Shown here: positions 26,182 through 34,103 of the stretch, in pieces
How positions within the stretch are numbered: position 1 is the first letter of the stretch
How the letters are laid out: each line of letters starts with the position of its first letter
Assembly: GCA_004292855.1 (NCBI GenBank)
Contig: RDXN01000052.1
Coordinates: forward strand, 1-64,000
Length of the DNA stretch: 64,000 nucleotides
DNA from: Cytophagales bacterium
GTDB lineage: Bacteria; Bacteroidota; Bacteroidia; Cytophagales; Spirosomataceae
Reading direction: 5' to 3'
Program-made: the position numbers and the translations under genes
Notes under the pieces: generated by a model
Told to the model about the DNA's origin: nothing
Database searches by the model: none
Seen by the model: the letters and a program-made list of their open reading frames with translations, nothing else

Positions 26182-27594
26182 ATGTTCCGTCGCGACTTTC
26201 TCAAAAACAGCGCGTTGGCCGCTGTCGGCTTTCACATCGTCCCCCGGCACGTGCTGGGTGGGCCGGGCTATGTGGCCCCCTCCGACAAACTCAATATAGC
26301 CGCCGTAGGCTGTGGGGGCAAGGCCGATTTCAACATCAAACAAGCCTTCAATGGTGGCACCGACAACATCGTGGCCCTGTGCGATGTGGATGATCGGCAG
26401 TCGAAAAAATACCGCGAGCAGTTTCCCAACGCCCCCTACTTCCGCGACTACCGGCAGATGTTCGATCAGACCAACAAGTCGTTCGATGCTGTTATCGTGA
26501 CTACCCCCGACCACATGCACGCACCCATTGCGATGGCAGCCATGCAGCTAGGCAAGCACGTGTACGTCGAGAAACCTCTTACCCACGATATTTACGAGGC
26601 CCGGATGCTGACCGAAGCAGCCCGTAAGTACAAGTGTGTCACGCAGATGGGCAATCAGGGTAGCAGTGGCGACGCCACCCGGCAAGTAGAAACGTATATC
26701 CAGAAAGGGGTGATTGGGCGCATCGATAAGGTGATCTGCTGGACTAACCGCCCCACATGGCCACAGGGCGTAAAATCGCCCAAAGACAAAGGCGAAACCC
26801 AACCTGTCCCCTCGGAGGTCGACTGGAAACTATGGCTCGGTACGGCCCCCTTCCGCGATTATCACGAGGCCTACATGCCGTTCCGGTGGCGGGGTTATTG
26901 GGACTTTGGAACAGGTTCGCTCGGCGACATGGGCTGTCACTTCATGGACGTACCGTTCCGTGCGCTCAAGCTCAAATACCCAACGTCGGTAGAGTGCAGC
27001 GTGGGCGCGGTCTACGCCGATTTTTTTAAGGAAGCCTTCTTCGACGACGTTTGCCCACCCTCGTCGGTGGTGCATTTAACGTTTCCATCGGACGATAAAA
27101 GAGTAAAGGAGATCAAGTTTTCGTGGTACGACGGCGGCATCCGCCCACAGGTGCCTGACGAAGTTCCGTACGACGTTATGTTTGCGGATCGTAACGGCGG
27201 CATGATTTTTTACGGCTCAAAGGGAATGCTCACGGCAGGCTTATTTGGGAACAATCCGCGTTTGTTTCCCGAAGAAAAATTTGGGGGCAAGAAACTCCCC
27301 GAACCCGAAAAGCCCCTGGTTGAAGGCAAGTTTGATGGGCATCAGCAACAGTGGGTGAAAGCCTGCAAACAAGGCTACGGGGCCTACACCTCGTCGTCGT
27401 TCGATGAGTCGGGGCCACTAACCGAAACGGTTTTGATGGGAAATCTGGCTACCCGCAGCTACATGTACCGCGATGGTAATAATTTTCCCGGCCGTAAAAA
27501 ACTACTCTGGGACGGCGAGAACATGCGTATCACCAACTTCGATTACGCCAACCAATTTGTAAAGCGGCAATATCAGGGGGGGTATAACTTGTAG
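26182..27594 (+). CDS. Gfo/Idh/MocA family oxidoreductase, probably exported
   Basis: A 470-residue NAD(P)-dependent oxidoreductase. The start MFRRDFLKNSALAAVG has the twin-arginine form, indicating Tat export of the folded protein. The Rossmann nucleotide loop follows (LNIAAVGCGGKADFN, about 38-52), then VTTPDHMHA, the catalytic-domain hallmark EKPLTHD and the GNQGSSGD segment. Such Tat-exported members in Bacteroidota act on sugars or are related to GH109; the substrate is not determinable. Its TAG stop lies in the left arm of a palindrome. Confidence 0.88.
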   Translation: MFRRDFLKNSALAAVGFHIVPRHVLGGPGYVAPSDKLNIAAVGCGGKADFNIKQAFNGGTDNIVALCDVDDRQSKKYREQFPNAPYFRDYRQMFDQTNKSFDAVIVTTPDHMHAPIAMAAMQLGKHVYVEKPLTHDIYEARMLTEAARKYKCVTQMGNQGSSGDATRQVETYIQKGVIGRIDKVICWTNRPTWPQGVKSPKDKGETQPVPSEVDWKLWLGTAPFRDYHEAYMPFRWRGYWDFGTGSLGDMGCHFMDVPFRALKLKYPTSVECSVGAVYADFFKEAFFDDVCPPSSVVHLTFPSDDKRVKEIKFSWYDGGIRPQVPDEVPYDVMFADRNGGMIFYGSKGMLTAGLFGNNPRLFPEEKFGGKKLPEPEKPLVEGKFDGHQQQWVKACKQGYGAYTSSSFDESGPLTETVLMGNLATRSYMYRDGNNFPGRKKLLWDGENMRITNFDYANQFVKRQYQGGYNL

Positions 27595-27680
27595 AGACGC
27601 AACCCTTTGCGTCTCCTGTGCGTCAGCAATATGTTGGAAAAAGGCTGACGCATGGGAGACGCAAAGGGTTGCGTCTCTAC
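27591..27680. repeat. 26-bp inverted repeat of the GTAGAGACGCAA type
   Basis: The perfect arms 27591-27616 and 27655-27680 (GTAGAGACGCAACCC... and inverse) enclose a second small stem (GCGTCAGC with GCTGACGC). The arm is itself nearly palindromic (GAGACGCAA-CCC-TTTGCGTCTC). It lies between convergent genes; the left arm supplies the stop codon of the oxidoreductase gene. Similar GTAGAGACG palindromes occur in several phyla. Confidence 0.88.
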
Positions 27681-27687
27681 AAATAAA

Positions 27688-28638
27688 TTACCGATTCGTC
27701 ACATCACGCTCAGGATCAACGGTCGTATTGTAGCCAGTTGTTCCGGTCGTGGTTGTGCCAAGATTTTCTACCTCCACGTCAGTCCGGCGAACGGTGTCGC
27801 GGATGGTTTCTTCACGCTCCGATACTTCTTTGCCCAGCGAAATTTCTTCCACTACACGAGCTTCTTTCGCCACTACGGGCACCTCGACGTGTTCAACCAT
27901 TTCAACTTGTCCTTCTTTGAAAGCCGTGAAGTCGGCATCGGTAGCGGGGCGGTTCACCGGGTTACGCTGGAGCGTAACGCGCTCCTCGCGCAGGCGTACG
28001 CTCTCTTCTACGGGCCGCTCAATAATGCGGCTACGCAGACGAACACCCCCACGCTCTTCAACCCGCTTACCTACGCTCAGGTTTTCTTCGATCACGTCGA
28101 TTTTAGCCGTGTCGCCCGTTGTCGTGTTGTAGTCGCGGTTTGTTACGTCGGTATCTGTGTATCCCGTTACACCTGCCGTAGCACCATACGCAGGGGCAAG
28201 TGGGTCAGGAGACACCCCGGCGTTCATTACCGATGAACCGGCAGCATACGAACCTGTGCTGTATTGCTGCGCACGCTCATCCACGTCGATAGCACCTGCG
28301 TCGTCCATGATATCAGCAGCACGCTCGGCTTCGTCGCTGTCCATCGCATGAACCGTAACGATTGAGTGCCGCTCACCGACAGTTGTGAAATTGTCGCGCC
28401 GACGGCGGTTATCGTCATCATCGTCGTCGCCGAAAAGCGACGCAAAAAAGCCACTAATACCGCCTTTCTCTTCCCGATCCGTGCCTACATACGACGACGA
28501 GTTTGTATTCGTCATGTCCGACCCGCTTTGGGTCGAAAGATCAATGCTATTGCGCGAGAAACCAGCTTCCATCAGTTCCTGCACGGCGGTTTGGGCTTCA
28601 GAGGCATCATCGAAAATGCCGATCACAGTTTGTGCCAT
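27688..28638 (-). CDS. DUF2382 stress-response protein (YsnF/AvaK type)
   Basis: A 316-residue soluble protein. The N-terminal part (1-120, starting MAQTVIGIFDDASEAQTAVQ) is a general-stress-protein-17M-like alpha/beta module split by an acidic DDDDDD loop. A low-complexity Gly/Thr/Tyr linker leads to the C-terminal DUF2382 domain (about 180-285), with IEENLSVGKRVEERGGVRLR, VEESVRLREERVTLQR and EISLGKEVSEREETIRDTV. This combination is common in bacteria with general stress induction; the biochemical role is unknown. It stands alone with about 245 nt upstream. Confidence 0.88.
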   Translation of the reverse strand: MAQTVIGIFDDASEAQTAVQELMEAGFSRNSIDLSTQSGSDMTNTNSSSYVGTDREEKGGISGFFASLFGDDDDDDNRRRRDNFTTVGERHSIVTVHAMDSDEAERAADIMDDAGAIDVDERAQQYSTGSYAAGSSVMNAGVSPDPLAPAYGATAGVTGYTDTDVTNRDYNTTTGDTAKIDVIEENLSVGKRVEERGGVRLRSRIIERPVEESVRLREERVTLQRNPVNRPATDADFTAFKEGQVEMVEHVEVPVVAKEARVVEEISLGKEVSEREETIRDTVRRTDVEVENLGTTTTGTTGYNTTVDPERDVTNR

Positions 28639-28854
28639 TAGTTTGTAAATTAACGTTGAAATAAAAGATCCACTATTCAGCTAGAAGAACATGAGTACAG
28701 GCTGGTTGTTTAGATTTTTTTCCTGATGAACATTAAAAAAATAAGAAGCCAATTCCTCATGAAGTGCAGGTGTCGTTCCCTACAAAAACGTTAGCAATCT
28801 AAACCATTCGCTAAGCATTCTACAGATGCATCTAGGACTATTCCGATAAAGCCC

Positions 28855-28862
28855 TATTTTTG
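28855..28862 (+). promoter_or_regulatory. Candidate -7 box for the first GT2 gene
   Basis: TATTTTTG matches TAnnTTTG, 22 nt before the proposed start codon. No TTTG was seen at the -33 distance, so confidence is limited. Confidence 0.35.
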
Positions 28863-28884
28863 TCGGGCACAATCAATACCTGCT

Positions 28885-29865
28885 TTGGACAATTCGAGGG
28901 TACAACAACCCGCCATCATTTATGTTGTTATTCCGCTTTTCAACGATTGGGACGCCCTCAACCGGTTGCTCGAACGGATGAAGGAAGTGGTGGAGCCGTC
29001 GTTGTTAAGTCGGTTGTCATTCCTGATCGTCGACGATTGTTCGTCGCAGAATTACCAAACGTTATCAACAGATATTGGTCGGTCGTTGTCTATTTTGCGG
29101 CTGTATCGGAACGTCGGCCATCAGAAAGCCATCGCCCTGGGGTTGTCGTACCTGGCCGATCAGCCGGACGTCTACCCGACGATTGTGATGGACTCCGACG
29201 GCGAAGACAAACCTGACGATCTGGCTCAGCTCGTGCGGGCGTCGGAGGCCGAACCGGGCCGCATTGTGTTCGCTCAACGCACCAAACGTAGCGAAGGGTT
29301 GCTGTTTCGAGTGTTTTACGTGTTATACAAAACCGCATTCCGGTTGCTGACAGGCAAGGCTATCGCGTTCGGTAACTTTAGCTTGGTGCCGCCCATGTTA
29401 TTACGCAAATTGGCCCACGTTTCGGAGATCTGGAACAACTACCCCGGTGGGGTAATCCGGTCGCGGTTGCCCTACACGGCTGTTCCGCTCGAACGCGGGA
29501 AGCGGCTGGCGGGCGAGTCGAAGATGAATTTTGTATCGCTCATTTTGCACGGCCTCAGCACGGTGTCGGTGCTGATGGACACGACCGCCGTTCGGATTGC
29601 CTTGTTTTGCATTACCCTGGCACTCGTTTCGTTTGCGGGCATTGGCATTGTGTTTTTTGTGCGGTTTTTCACTGATTTTGGCCCCAAAACGGGCGTACCA
29701 AGCTGGGGTAGTTCGCTGGCATTCGGTTTTCTGATGGTAATGATGCAGGCGTTCCTGATCTCGTTGCTGTTAGTTTTTATTGTGCTTATATACCGCACAC
29801 AACCCCAATTTATTCCGGCCACACAGTATCAAAGTTTTGTGGAACGGGAGGAGAAGATCTATTGA
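28885..29865 (+). CDS. Glycosyltransferase family 2, polyprenyl-phosphate type
   Basis: A 326-residue inverting GT-A enzyme with two C-terminal membrane helices (about 235-265 and 285-310). Nucleotide-sugar motifs: VVIPLFNDWDALN, LIVDDCSS and the DxD-like MDSDGEDKPDDL. The architecture resembles DPM1/GtrB-type enzymes that load a sugar onto undecaprenyl phosphate on the cytosolic face. The start is TTG; the first ATG in frame (codon 32) is inside the GT fold, so TTG is needed. It opens the 29-36 kb glycan cluster. The stop lies directly against a heptad repeat. Confidence 0.85.
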   Translation: MDNSRVQQPAIIYVVIPLFNDWDALNRLLERMKEVVEPSLLSRLSFLIVDDCSSQNYQTLSTDIGRSLSILRLYRNVGHQKAIALGLSYLADQPDVYPTIVMDSDGEDKPDDLAQLVRASEAEPGRIVFAQRTKRSEGLLFRVFYVLYKTAFRLLTGKAIAFGNFSLVPPMLLRKLAHVSEIWNNYPGGVIRSRLPYTAVPLERGKRLAGESKMNFVSLILHGLSTVSVLMDTTAVRIALFCITLALVSFAGIGIVFFVRFFTDFGPKTGVPSWGSSLAFGFLMVMMQAFLISLLLVFIVLIYRTQPQFIPATQYQSFVEREEKIY

Positions 29866-29866
29866 C

Positions 29867-29929
29867 GTTGGATATTGGACGTTAGATTTTGGATTCTTGT
29901 CCAACGTCTAACGTCCAATATCCAACGTC
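29867..29929. repeat. Heptad inverted repeat (GTTGGAT-type words)
   Basis: The forward words GTTGGAT, ATTGGAC, GTTAGAT, TTTGGAT (29867-29894) face the reverse words CAACGTC, TAACGTC, CAATATC, CAACGTC (29902-29929). It forms a hairpin directly after the stop codon of the GT2 gene and 10 nt before the next start. Confidence 0.88.
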
Positions 29930-29939
29930 TTCCTAAATT

Positions 29940-31232
29940 ATGATTTCGCTGGACACAACATCTCTTCTTAAAACAATCATTGGCCTGGCATTGGCGGGAT
30001 TGGTTATGCTCGTATGGGCGGGGCAACGGCGATTGTTGCCCGTGTTCGAGGCCAACGAACGCGCCACCCGATGGCTGGCGTTTGTGGCCTTCCGGTTGGT
30101 GCCCTTTGCGATTATATACCTCCTTCTGGATCAGGACCCTCGCTCCGACGTGCAGTTTTTCTATGAACGGGCCGTGCCGGCCATGCAGGGTGGGCTGGTG
30201 TACCGCGATTTTTTGTCGTACCACGCGCCCCTGTTCACCTACCTGACGGTGTTGCCCCTGTTTATTTGGAACAATGCGCGGGTCCTGATCCTGATGATGG
30301 CCCTGATCGAGTTTGTCATCGCCAACGCCACCTTTCGCTTTGTGCGCCCCACCCTGCCCGATGCTCTGCTGCGGTACGTGTTGTATTACCTGCTGCCGCT
30401 GCCGTTTGTGGCTATGGTGCTGAGCAGTGAAGAAGATATCTGGATGTGGGGATTTGGGTTACTCACGGTTGCACTGCCTGCTCGCCTGAGCAACCGCCAA
30501 TTTGCGTTCCTGACGGGGCTGATCTGGGGTGTGGGGATGCTGACAATCAAGTTTATGCTGATCGTATTGTTGATCCCCCTGTTTTTCCTGATTCAGGAGC
30601 GGTTCTATTATTTGCTCGGCTTGCTGGTGGTGGGCATACCCTCGGTGCTGATTCTGTACGGCATTATGGGCGACGCCTTTCTGATGCCTATTCAACACAC
30701 ATCCAACGCCATGGCCCCCAATTTGGTGAGCGTGTTAAGGCCTGTATTGGGCAGTGTGTTTGGGCAGGTGTCGCTCACCAGCCTAAACTGGGTTGGCCTG
30801 ATCGGCACCATCGGGGGGGCCTCATGGGTAGCCTGGCAACACCGGGGGCTGGGGTATCGGCAGGCGTTTCCGGTTTTGTTTTGTTTTGTGTTTGGGCTGT
30901 TTATGGTGCTGTTGCCAAGTGCGCCGGGCTACTACCTGTTCACGCAGGCAATGGCCCTGGTGTTTGTGGTGCTGGGCAACACGCGCACCCATTGGCTGCG
31001 ATTTGCCGTACTAAACCTGCTGCTTGTCGTACAGCCTATTCTGATGATTGTGTATGCAAACAACACCCAATACACGAGCCTGTCGATGCTAACCCAAAAC
31101 CCGGTCTACGCGCTCGACTGGGGGATTCAGGTGGTTGAGCTGGCGGGGTTGATTTGGTTAGTGATCTTGACGTTTAAAGTAATGCCGGTTAGTAACCGGC
31201 ATAGCCAACAGGCTAACCCGCCGAATGAATGA
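29940..31232 (+). CDS. Polytopic membrane protein, GT-C glycosyltransferase-like
   Basis: A 430-residue protein with about ten TM helices. The first exterior loop carries DQDPRSDVQFFYE and YRDFLSYHAPLFTYL, reminiscent of the acidic loop of GT-C/GT87-like lipid-sugar transferases (donor polyprenyl-phosphate sugar). It is paralogous to the gene at 31305: both have an acidic 'SDV-x-Y/F' segment, 'YRD', a 'PLPFVxxVxSxxEDxxxW' segment and the same order of helices. Position between two polyprenyl-P GT2 genes suggests it uses their products. The last residues (VSNRHSQQANPPNE) are encoded by a REP-like palindrome, so the native C-terminus may have been modified. Confidence 0.65.
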   Translation: MISLDTTSLLKTIIGLALAGLVMLVWAGQRRLLPVFEANERATRWLAFVAFRLVPFAIIYLLLDQDPRSDVQFFYERAVPAMQGGLVYRDFLSYHAPLFTYLTVLPLFIWNNARVLILMMALIEFVIANATFRFVRPTLPDALLRYVLYYLLPLPFVAMVLSSEEDIWMWGFGLLTVALPARLSNRQFAFLTGLIWGVGMLTIKFMLIVLLIPLFFLIQERFYYLLGLLVVGIPSVLILYGIMGDAFLMPIQHTSNAMAPNLVSVLRPVLGSVFGQVSLTSLNWVGLIGTIGGASWVAWQHRGLGYRQAFPVLFCFVFGLFMVLLPSAPGYYLFTQAMALVFVVLGNTRTHWLRFAVLNLLLVVQPILMIVYANNTQYTSLSMLTQNPVYALDWGIQVVELAGLIWLVILTFKVMPVSNRHSQQANPPNE

Positions 31233-31296
31233 TTAGGCTCTACTCTACACTTCAAACAAAATTGGCCTTACGGCCATGCCGGTTAATAACCGGCAC
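31182..31296. repeat. Pair of REP-like 21-bp palindromes
   Basis: ATGCCGGTTAGTAACCGGCAT (31182-31202; 21 nt written here as ATGCCGGTTA-G-TAACCGGCAT) recurs as ATGCCGGTTA-A-TAACCGGCAC at 31276-31296. Short stems lie beside them (AGCC-AACA-GGCT, GGCC-TTAC-GGCC). Together they fill the gap between the two GT-C-like genes and extend into the end of the first. Confidence 0.8.
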
Positions 31297-31304
31297 AACA
31301 TTTT

Positions 31305-32588
31305 ATGTTCATAGTTCTTGTAAAAACGGCTGTTTCGGCGGGTTTGTGTGTATGGCTTGCGGTGTTGCTCTGGAAACGGCTGGTCATTTCTGACTATTTA
31401 CAGCAGCAGCATCAAAAACCGTGGATTTCACTATTCTATCTGGTTTTCAGACTATTGCCTGTTATCCTAACGTACTTCATACTCGACTATCAGCCTACCT
31501 CCGACGTCGAGTATTATTACTACCCGATTGCCAACTCGGCTCGACAGTTGCAGATACCCTATCGGGATGTGTACTCCCCGTATAGCCCTTTCTATGGCTA
31601 TTGGCTTTCCCTGCCGTTGCACCTCTGGAACGACATGCGGCTTGTTGTGATCGTGATGACGCTTATCGAGTGGGTGGCCGTAGTGATTACGTATCGCATC
31701 TACCGGGGAAGCGAGAACATGGGCCAACGGCTATTCAGGGTGCTGTTTTATTTCAGTTTACCCATACCGTTTGTCATGTGCGTGTTCAGCGGTCAGGAAG
31801 ACGTGATCCTGTGGTTGTTCGCGCTTTGGGCGGTTTGGGTATGGCAAAAACGGCAAAATTCGTTCTTGGGGGGGCTGCTGCTGGCTCTGGGCCTTCTGTC
31901 AACCAAAGCGGTATTCGTGTTCCTGATTATCCCGCTCTTTTTCATGACGCCCCACAAGCAAAAACCCTCTCTGGTGGCCGGATTAGCCATTTTGGGTCTG
32001 CCCGTATTGGCGTTTCTGTACTGGAAAACCGGAACCCTATTCATGGAACAGCAACTGCATGAGGGTGATTATCTGAAAGCTCCCAACTGGCGTTCGGTGC
32101 TTAATCCGCTCCTGGGCGGGCTTATTCCCGACGATGGGGGCCTCTGGAAATGGATCATGATGGCTATCACGATGACTATTCTGACCCTGACCGGCCTACG
32201 CGCTTACGGCAAACGACTGGTTGATACGTTGCCCCTTATTTTTATGGTTGCCTTTGGCTGCATGACGGTGCTGCAACAGAACGCCGTGAGCAACTACGCG
32301 TACCTGTTTATGTTGCCGCTGGTGTTTTCCCTCACCGATTTCAAGATTCGGTCAACAACGGGCCTGCTTGTTGGATTCAACACCCTGGCCGCTATCCATC
32401 CGTCGTTCTGGTGGCGATTAGGACAACCCTACTATGAGGGCCTGGGCATGTTCGACAAGTGGGAGTATGTACTCGAGTACGGAATGGAATTGGCTTTGGT
32501 GGCCGGATTTTTGTATTATGCCTGGCAAGGCTTCCGACAAATCGATGACCGACAAACCGCGCATTTCAATCGTGGCTCCGCTCTATAA
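31305..32588 (+). CDS. Polytopic membrane protein, GT-C glycosyltransferase-like (paralogue)
   Basis: A 427-residue paralogue of the preceding protein, again with about ten TM helices. The acidic first loop is DYQPTSDVEYYYYP and YRDVYSPYSPFYGYW, later PIPFVMCVFSGQEDVILW. It probably transfers a sugar from a polyprenyl-phosphate donor on the periplasmic side, by analogy with GT-C enzymes; no experimental family member was recognised. The 3' end overlaps the following GT2 gene by 44 bp, so the two are translationally linked. Confidence 0.65.
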   Translation: MFIVLVKTAVSAGLCVWLAVLLWKRLVISDYLQQQHQKPWISLFYLVFRLLPVILTYFILDYQPTSDVEYYYYPIANSARQLQIPYRDVYSPYSPFYGYWLSLPLHLWNDMRLVVIVMTLIEWVAVVITYRIYRGSENMGQRLFRVLFYFSLPIPFVMCVFSGQEDVILWLFALWAVWVWQKRQNSFLGGLLLALGLLSTKAVFVFLIIPLFFMTPHKQKPSLVAGLAILGLPVLAFLYWKTGTLFMEQQLHEGDYLKAPNWRSVLNPLLGGLIPDDGGLWKWIMMAITMTILTLTGLRAYGKRLVDTLPLIFMVAFGCMTVLQQNAVSNYAYLFMLPLVFSLTDFKIRSTTGLLVGFNTLAAIHPSFWWRLGQPYYEGLGMFDKWEYVLEYGMELALVAGFLYYAWQGFRQIDDRQTAHFNRGSAL

Positions 32589-33525
32589 CGAGCGCGAGTC
32601 GTTTAACCCGCTTATTCAGCGGCTCAATACCCTCATGGATAGCCTGCCCTATCCTGTTGAGGTGGTTCTGGTCGACGATGGAAGCCGCGATAACACTGCC
32701 GACCTGATCCGGCTCACGGCCCTTACCGATTCCCGTTACCACGGGGTGTTGCTGGCCCGTAATTTCGGTCATCAAACGGCGGTTACGGCGGGCATGGCAG
32801 CCGCACGGGGCACCGAGGCCGTGCTCATCATCGACGGTGACCTCCAGGACCCGCCCGAACTGCTCACCGATTTCTATGAGCACATCAAAAACGGCTACGA
32901 CGTGGTGTATGCCGTTCGGCGCAAGCGCAAAGAGAACGTATTCAAACGGTTTGCGTATTCGACGTTCTACCGGATTCTTAAAAACATCTCTTACGTAGAC
33001 ATCCCGCTCGACTCCGGCGATTTTTCGATGGTGAGTCGCCGGGTGATCGACCTCATGAATCAAATGCCCGAAGAGAGCCGGTTTTTGCGGGGTATGCGGT
33101 CGTGGATTGGTTTTACACAAATTGGCGTCAGCTACGAACGTAGCGAGCGGGTAGCGGGTACGCCCAAATACTCCTTCAGGATGCTGCGTCAGTTGGCCTA
33201 TAACGGCATTTTCAATTTCAGCGAGTTTCCGGTCAAGTTCATTATCCGCACGGGAGCCTTGGTTACGGGCATAGCTCTGGTGTATCTGCTCCAAACGCTC
33301 TTCAAAAAATTCATGTTCGGCACGGTACCACAGGGGTTCACGGCCCTGTTGTTCGTGATTGTGCTATTCAGCGGTATTCAGCTAGTAGCCCTGGGCATTA
33401 TCGGCGAATATGTGCTGCGAATTTTCTTTCAGGTCAAAGGAAGGCCGTTATTTGTGGTGAAAGAAGAGATTGTTGAACAGAGAACAGTGAACAGAGAACA
33501 GAGAACAACGATCAGTGAACAGTGA
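32545..33525 (+). CDS. Glycosyltransferase family 2, polyprenyl-phosphate type (GtrB/ArnC-like)
   Basis: A 326-residue GT-A enzyme with two C-terminal TM helices (about 230-255, 265-292). Motifs: ISIVAPLYNERESFN, VDDGSRDNT, DGDLQDPPELL and RRKRKENVFKRF, close to GtrB and ArnC, which make undecaprenyl-phosphate sugars. The ATG at 32545 is in frame and overlaps the previous gene. The final residues (roughly EQRTVNREQRTTISEQ) are encoded by a heptad repeat array that also supplies the stop, so the protein carries a repeat-derived tail that homologues should lack. Confidence 0.88.
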   Translation: MTDKPRISIVAPLYNERESFNPLIQRLNTLMDSLPYPVEVVLVDDGSRDNTADLIRLTALTDSRYHGVLLARNFGHQTAVTAGMAAARGTEAVLIIDGDLQDPPELLTDFYEHIKNGYDVVYAVRRKRKENVFKRFAYSTFYRILKNISYVDIPLDSGDFSMVSRRVIDLMNQMPEESRFLRGMRSWIGFTQIGVSYERSERVAGTPKYSFRMLRQLAYNGIFNFSEFPVKFIIRTGALVTGIALVYLLQTLFKKFMFGTVPQGFTALLFVIVLFSGIQLVALGIIGEYVLRIFFQVKGRPLFVVKEEIVEQRTVNREQRTTISEQ

Positions 33526-34099
33526 ACAGTACTTATTTCCTAAATCTTCAGATCTGTTATAGTATGAAAGATGACAGTGTTATCTACGATAAGGCATACG
33601 CTTTCGCTATTCGCATTGTTAAAGCGTATCAGTTCTTAAGTGAGAGTAAACGGGAGTTTGTTCTTTCTAAACAATTGTTACGGTGTGGTACGTCGATTGG
33701 GGCTAATGTTGCAGAGGCAAAGGGAGGCATATCGAAAGCCGATTTTTCTTCTAAAATTTCGATAGCTTACAAAGAGAGTCTGGAAACAAAATATTGGTTG
33801 TGCCTACTAAAAGATACAGGCTACATAGAAGAAAAAGTGTTCGACAGTATGTACAGAGATGCTGATGAATTAGCAAAGATGCTATTTGCAACTCTCAAGA
33901 CGACCCGTATCAACCCACTCAAAATGATAACTCTCTGGCTTGGTTATTTTATACAGTGATCAGCGGTCAGAGATCAGAGAACAGAGAACAGCGATCAGAT
34001 AACAGTGATCAACTGACCCCACTATCTGTTCTCTGATCGTTGTTCTCTGTTCTCTGATCGTTGTTCTCTGTTCTCTGATCTCTGTTCTCTGATCTCTGT
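33475..34099. mobile_element. Heptad-repeat element carrying an S23/Avd-like gene (candidate)
   Basis: Seen: eight tandem words GAACAGA/GAACAGT-type (33475-33530), an AT-rich insert with one gene, nine words of CAGNGAN type in the same orientation (33954-34016), then ten complementary words (CTGTTCT, CTGATCG, TTGTTCT and variants, 34026-34095, ending CTGT). The left array can pair with the distal array (for example GAACAGAGAACAACGATCAG with its exact inverse), putting the gene in the loop of a very long hairpin. Inferred: a composite element made of a heptad hairpin into whose forward arm a four-helix-bundle gene unit (33531-33953) is set. No transposase is present, so movement would need a factor supplied from elsewhere. 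Confidence 0.55.
33564..33959 (+). CDS. Four-helix-bundle protein, S23/IVP (Avd-like) family
   Basis: A 131-residue protein. The family hallmark CGTSIGANVAEA (41-52) lies between helices 1 and 2, and helices can be assigned at about 5-27, 29-52, 58-84 and 88-111. The family is named from ORFs in intervening sequences of 23S rRNA (Leptospira) and is structurally related to Avd, the nucleic-acid- and reverse-transcriptase-binding accessory protein of diversity-generating retroelements. The ATG at 33564 is preferred; the frame is open upstream into the repeat. The TGA stop lies within the right heptad array. Base composition is much more AT-rich than flanking genes, suggesting separate origin. 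No reverse transcriptase is in the window. Confidence 0.9.
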   Translation: MKDDSVIYDKAYAFAIRIVKAYQFLSESKREFVLSKQLLRCGTSIGANVAEAKGGISKADFSSKISIAYKESLETKYWLCLLKDTGYIEEKVFDSMYRDADELAKMLFATLKTTRINPLKMITLWLGYFIQ

Positions 34100-34103
34100 A
34101 AAC

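Noticed and set aside
33564-33959. Accessory gene of a diversity-generating retroelement
   Set aside because: The protein belongs to the Avd-related family, but no reverse transcriptase, template repeat or variable repeat is visible within the window.
33475-34099. CRISPR array
   Set aside because: The units are 7 nt, contiguous and inverted in the second half; there are no spacers of constant length and no cas genes.
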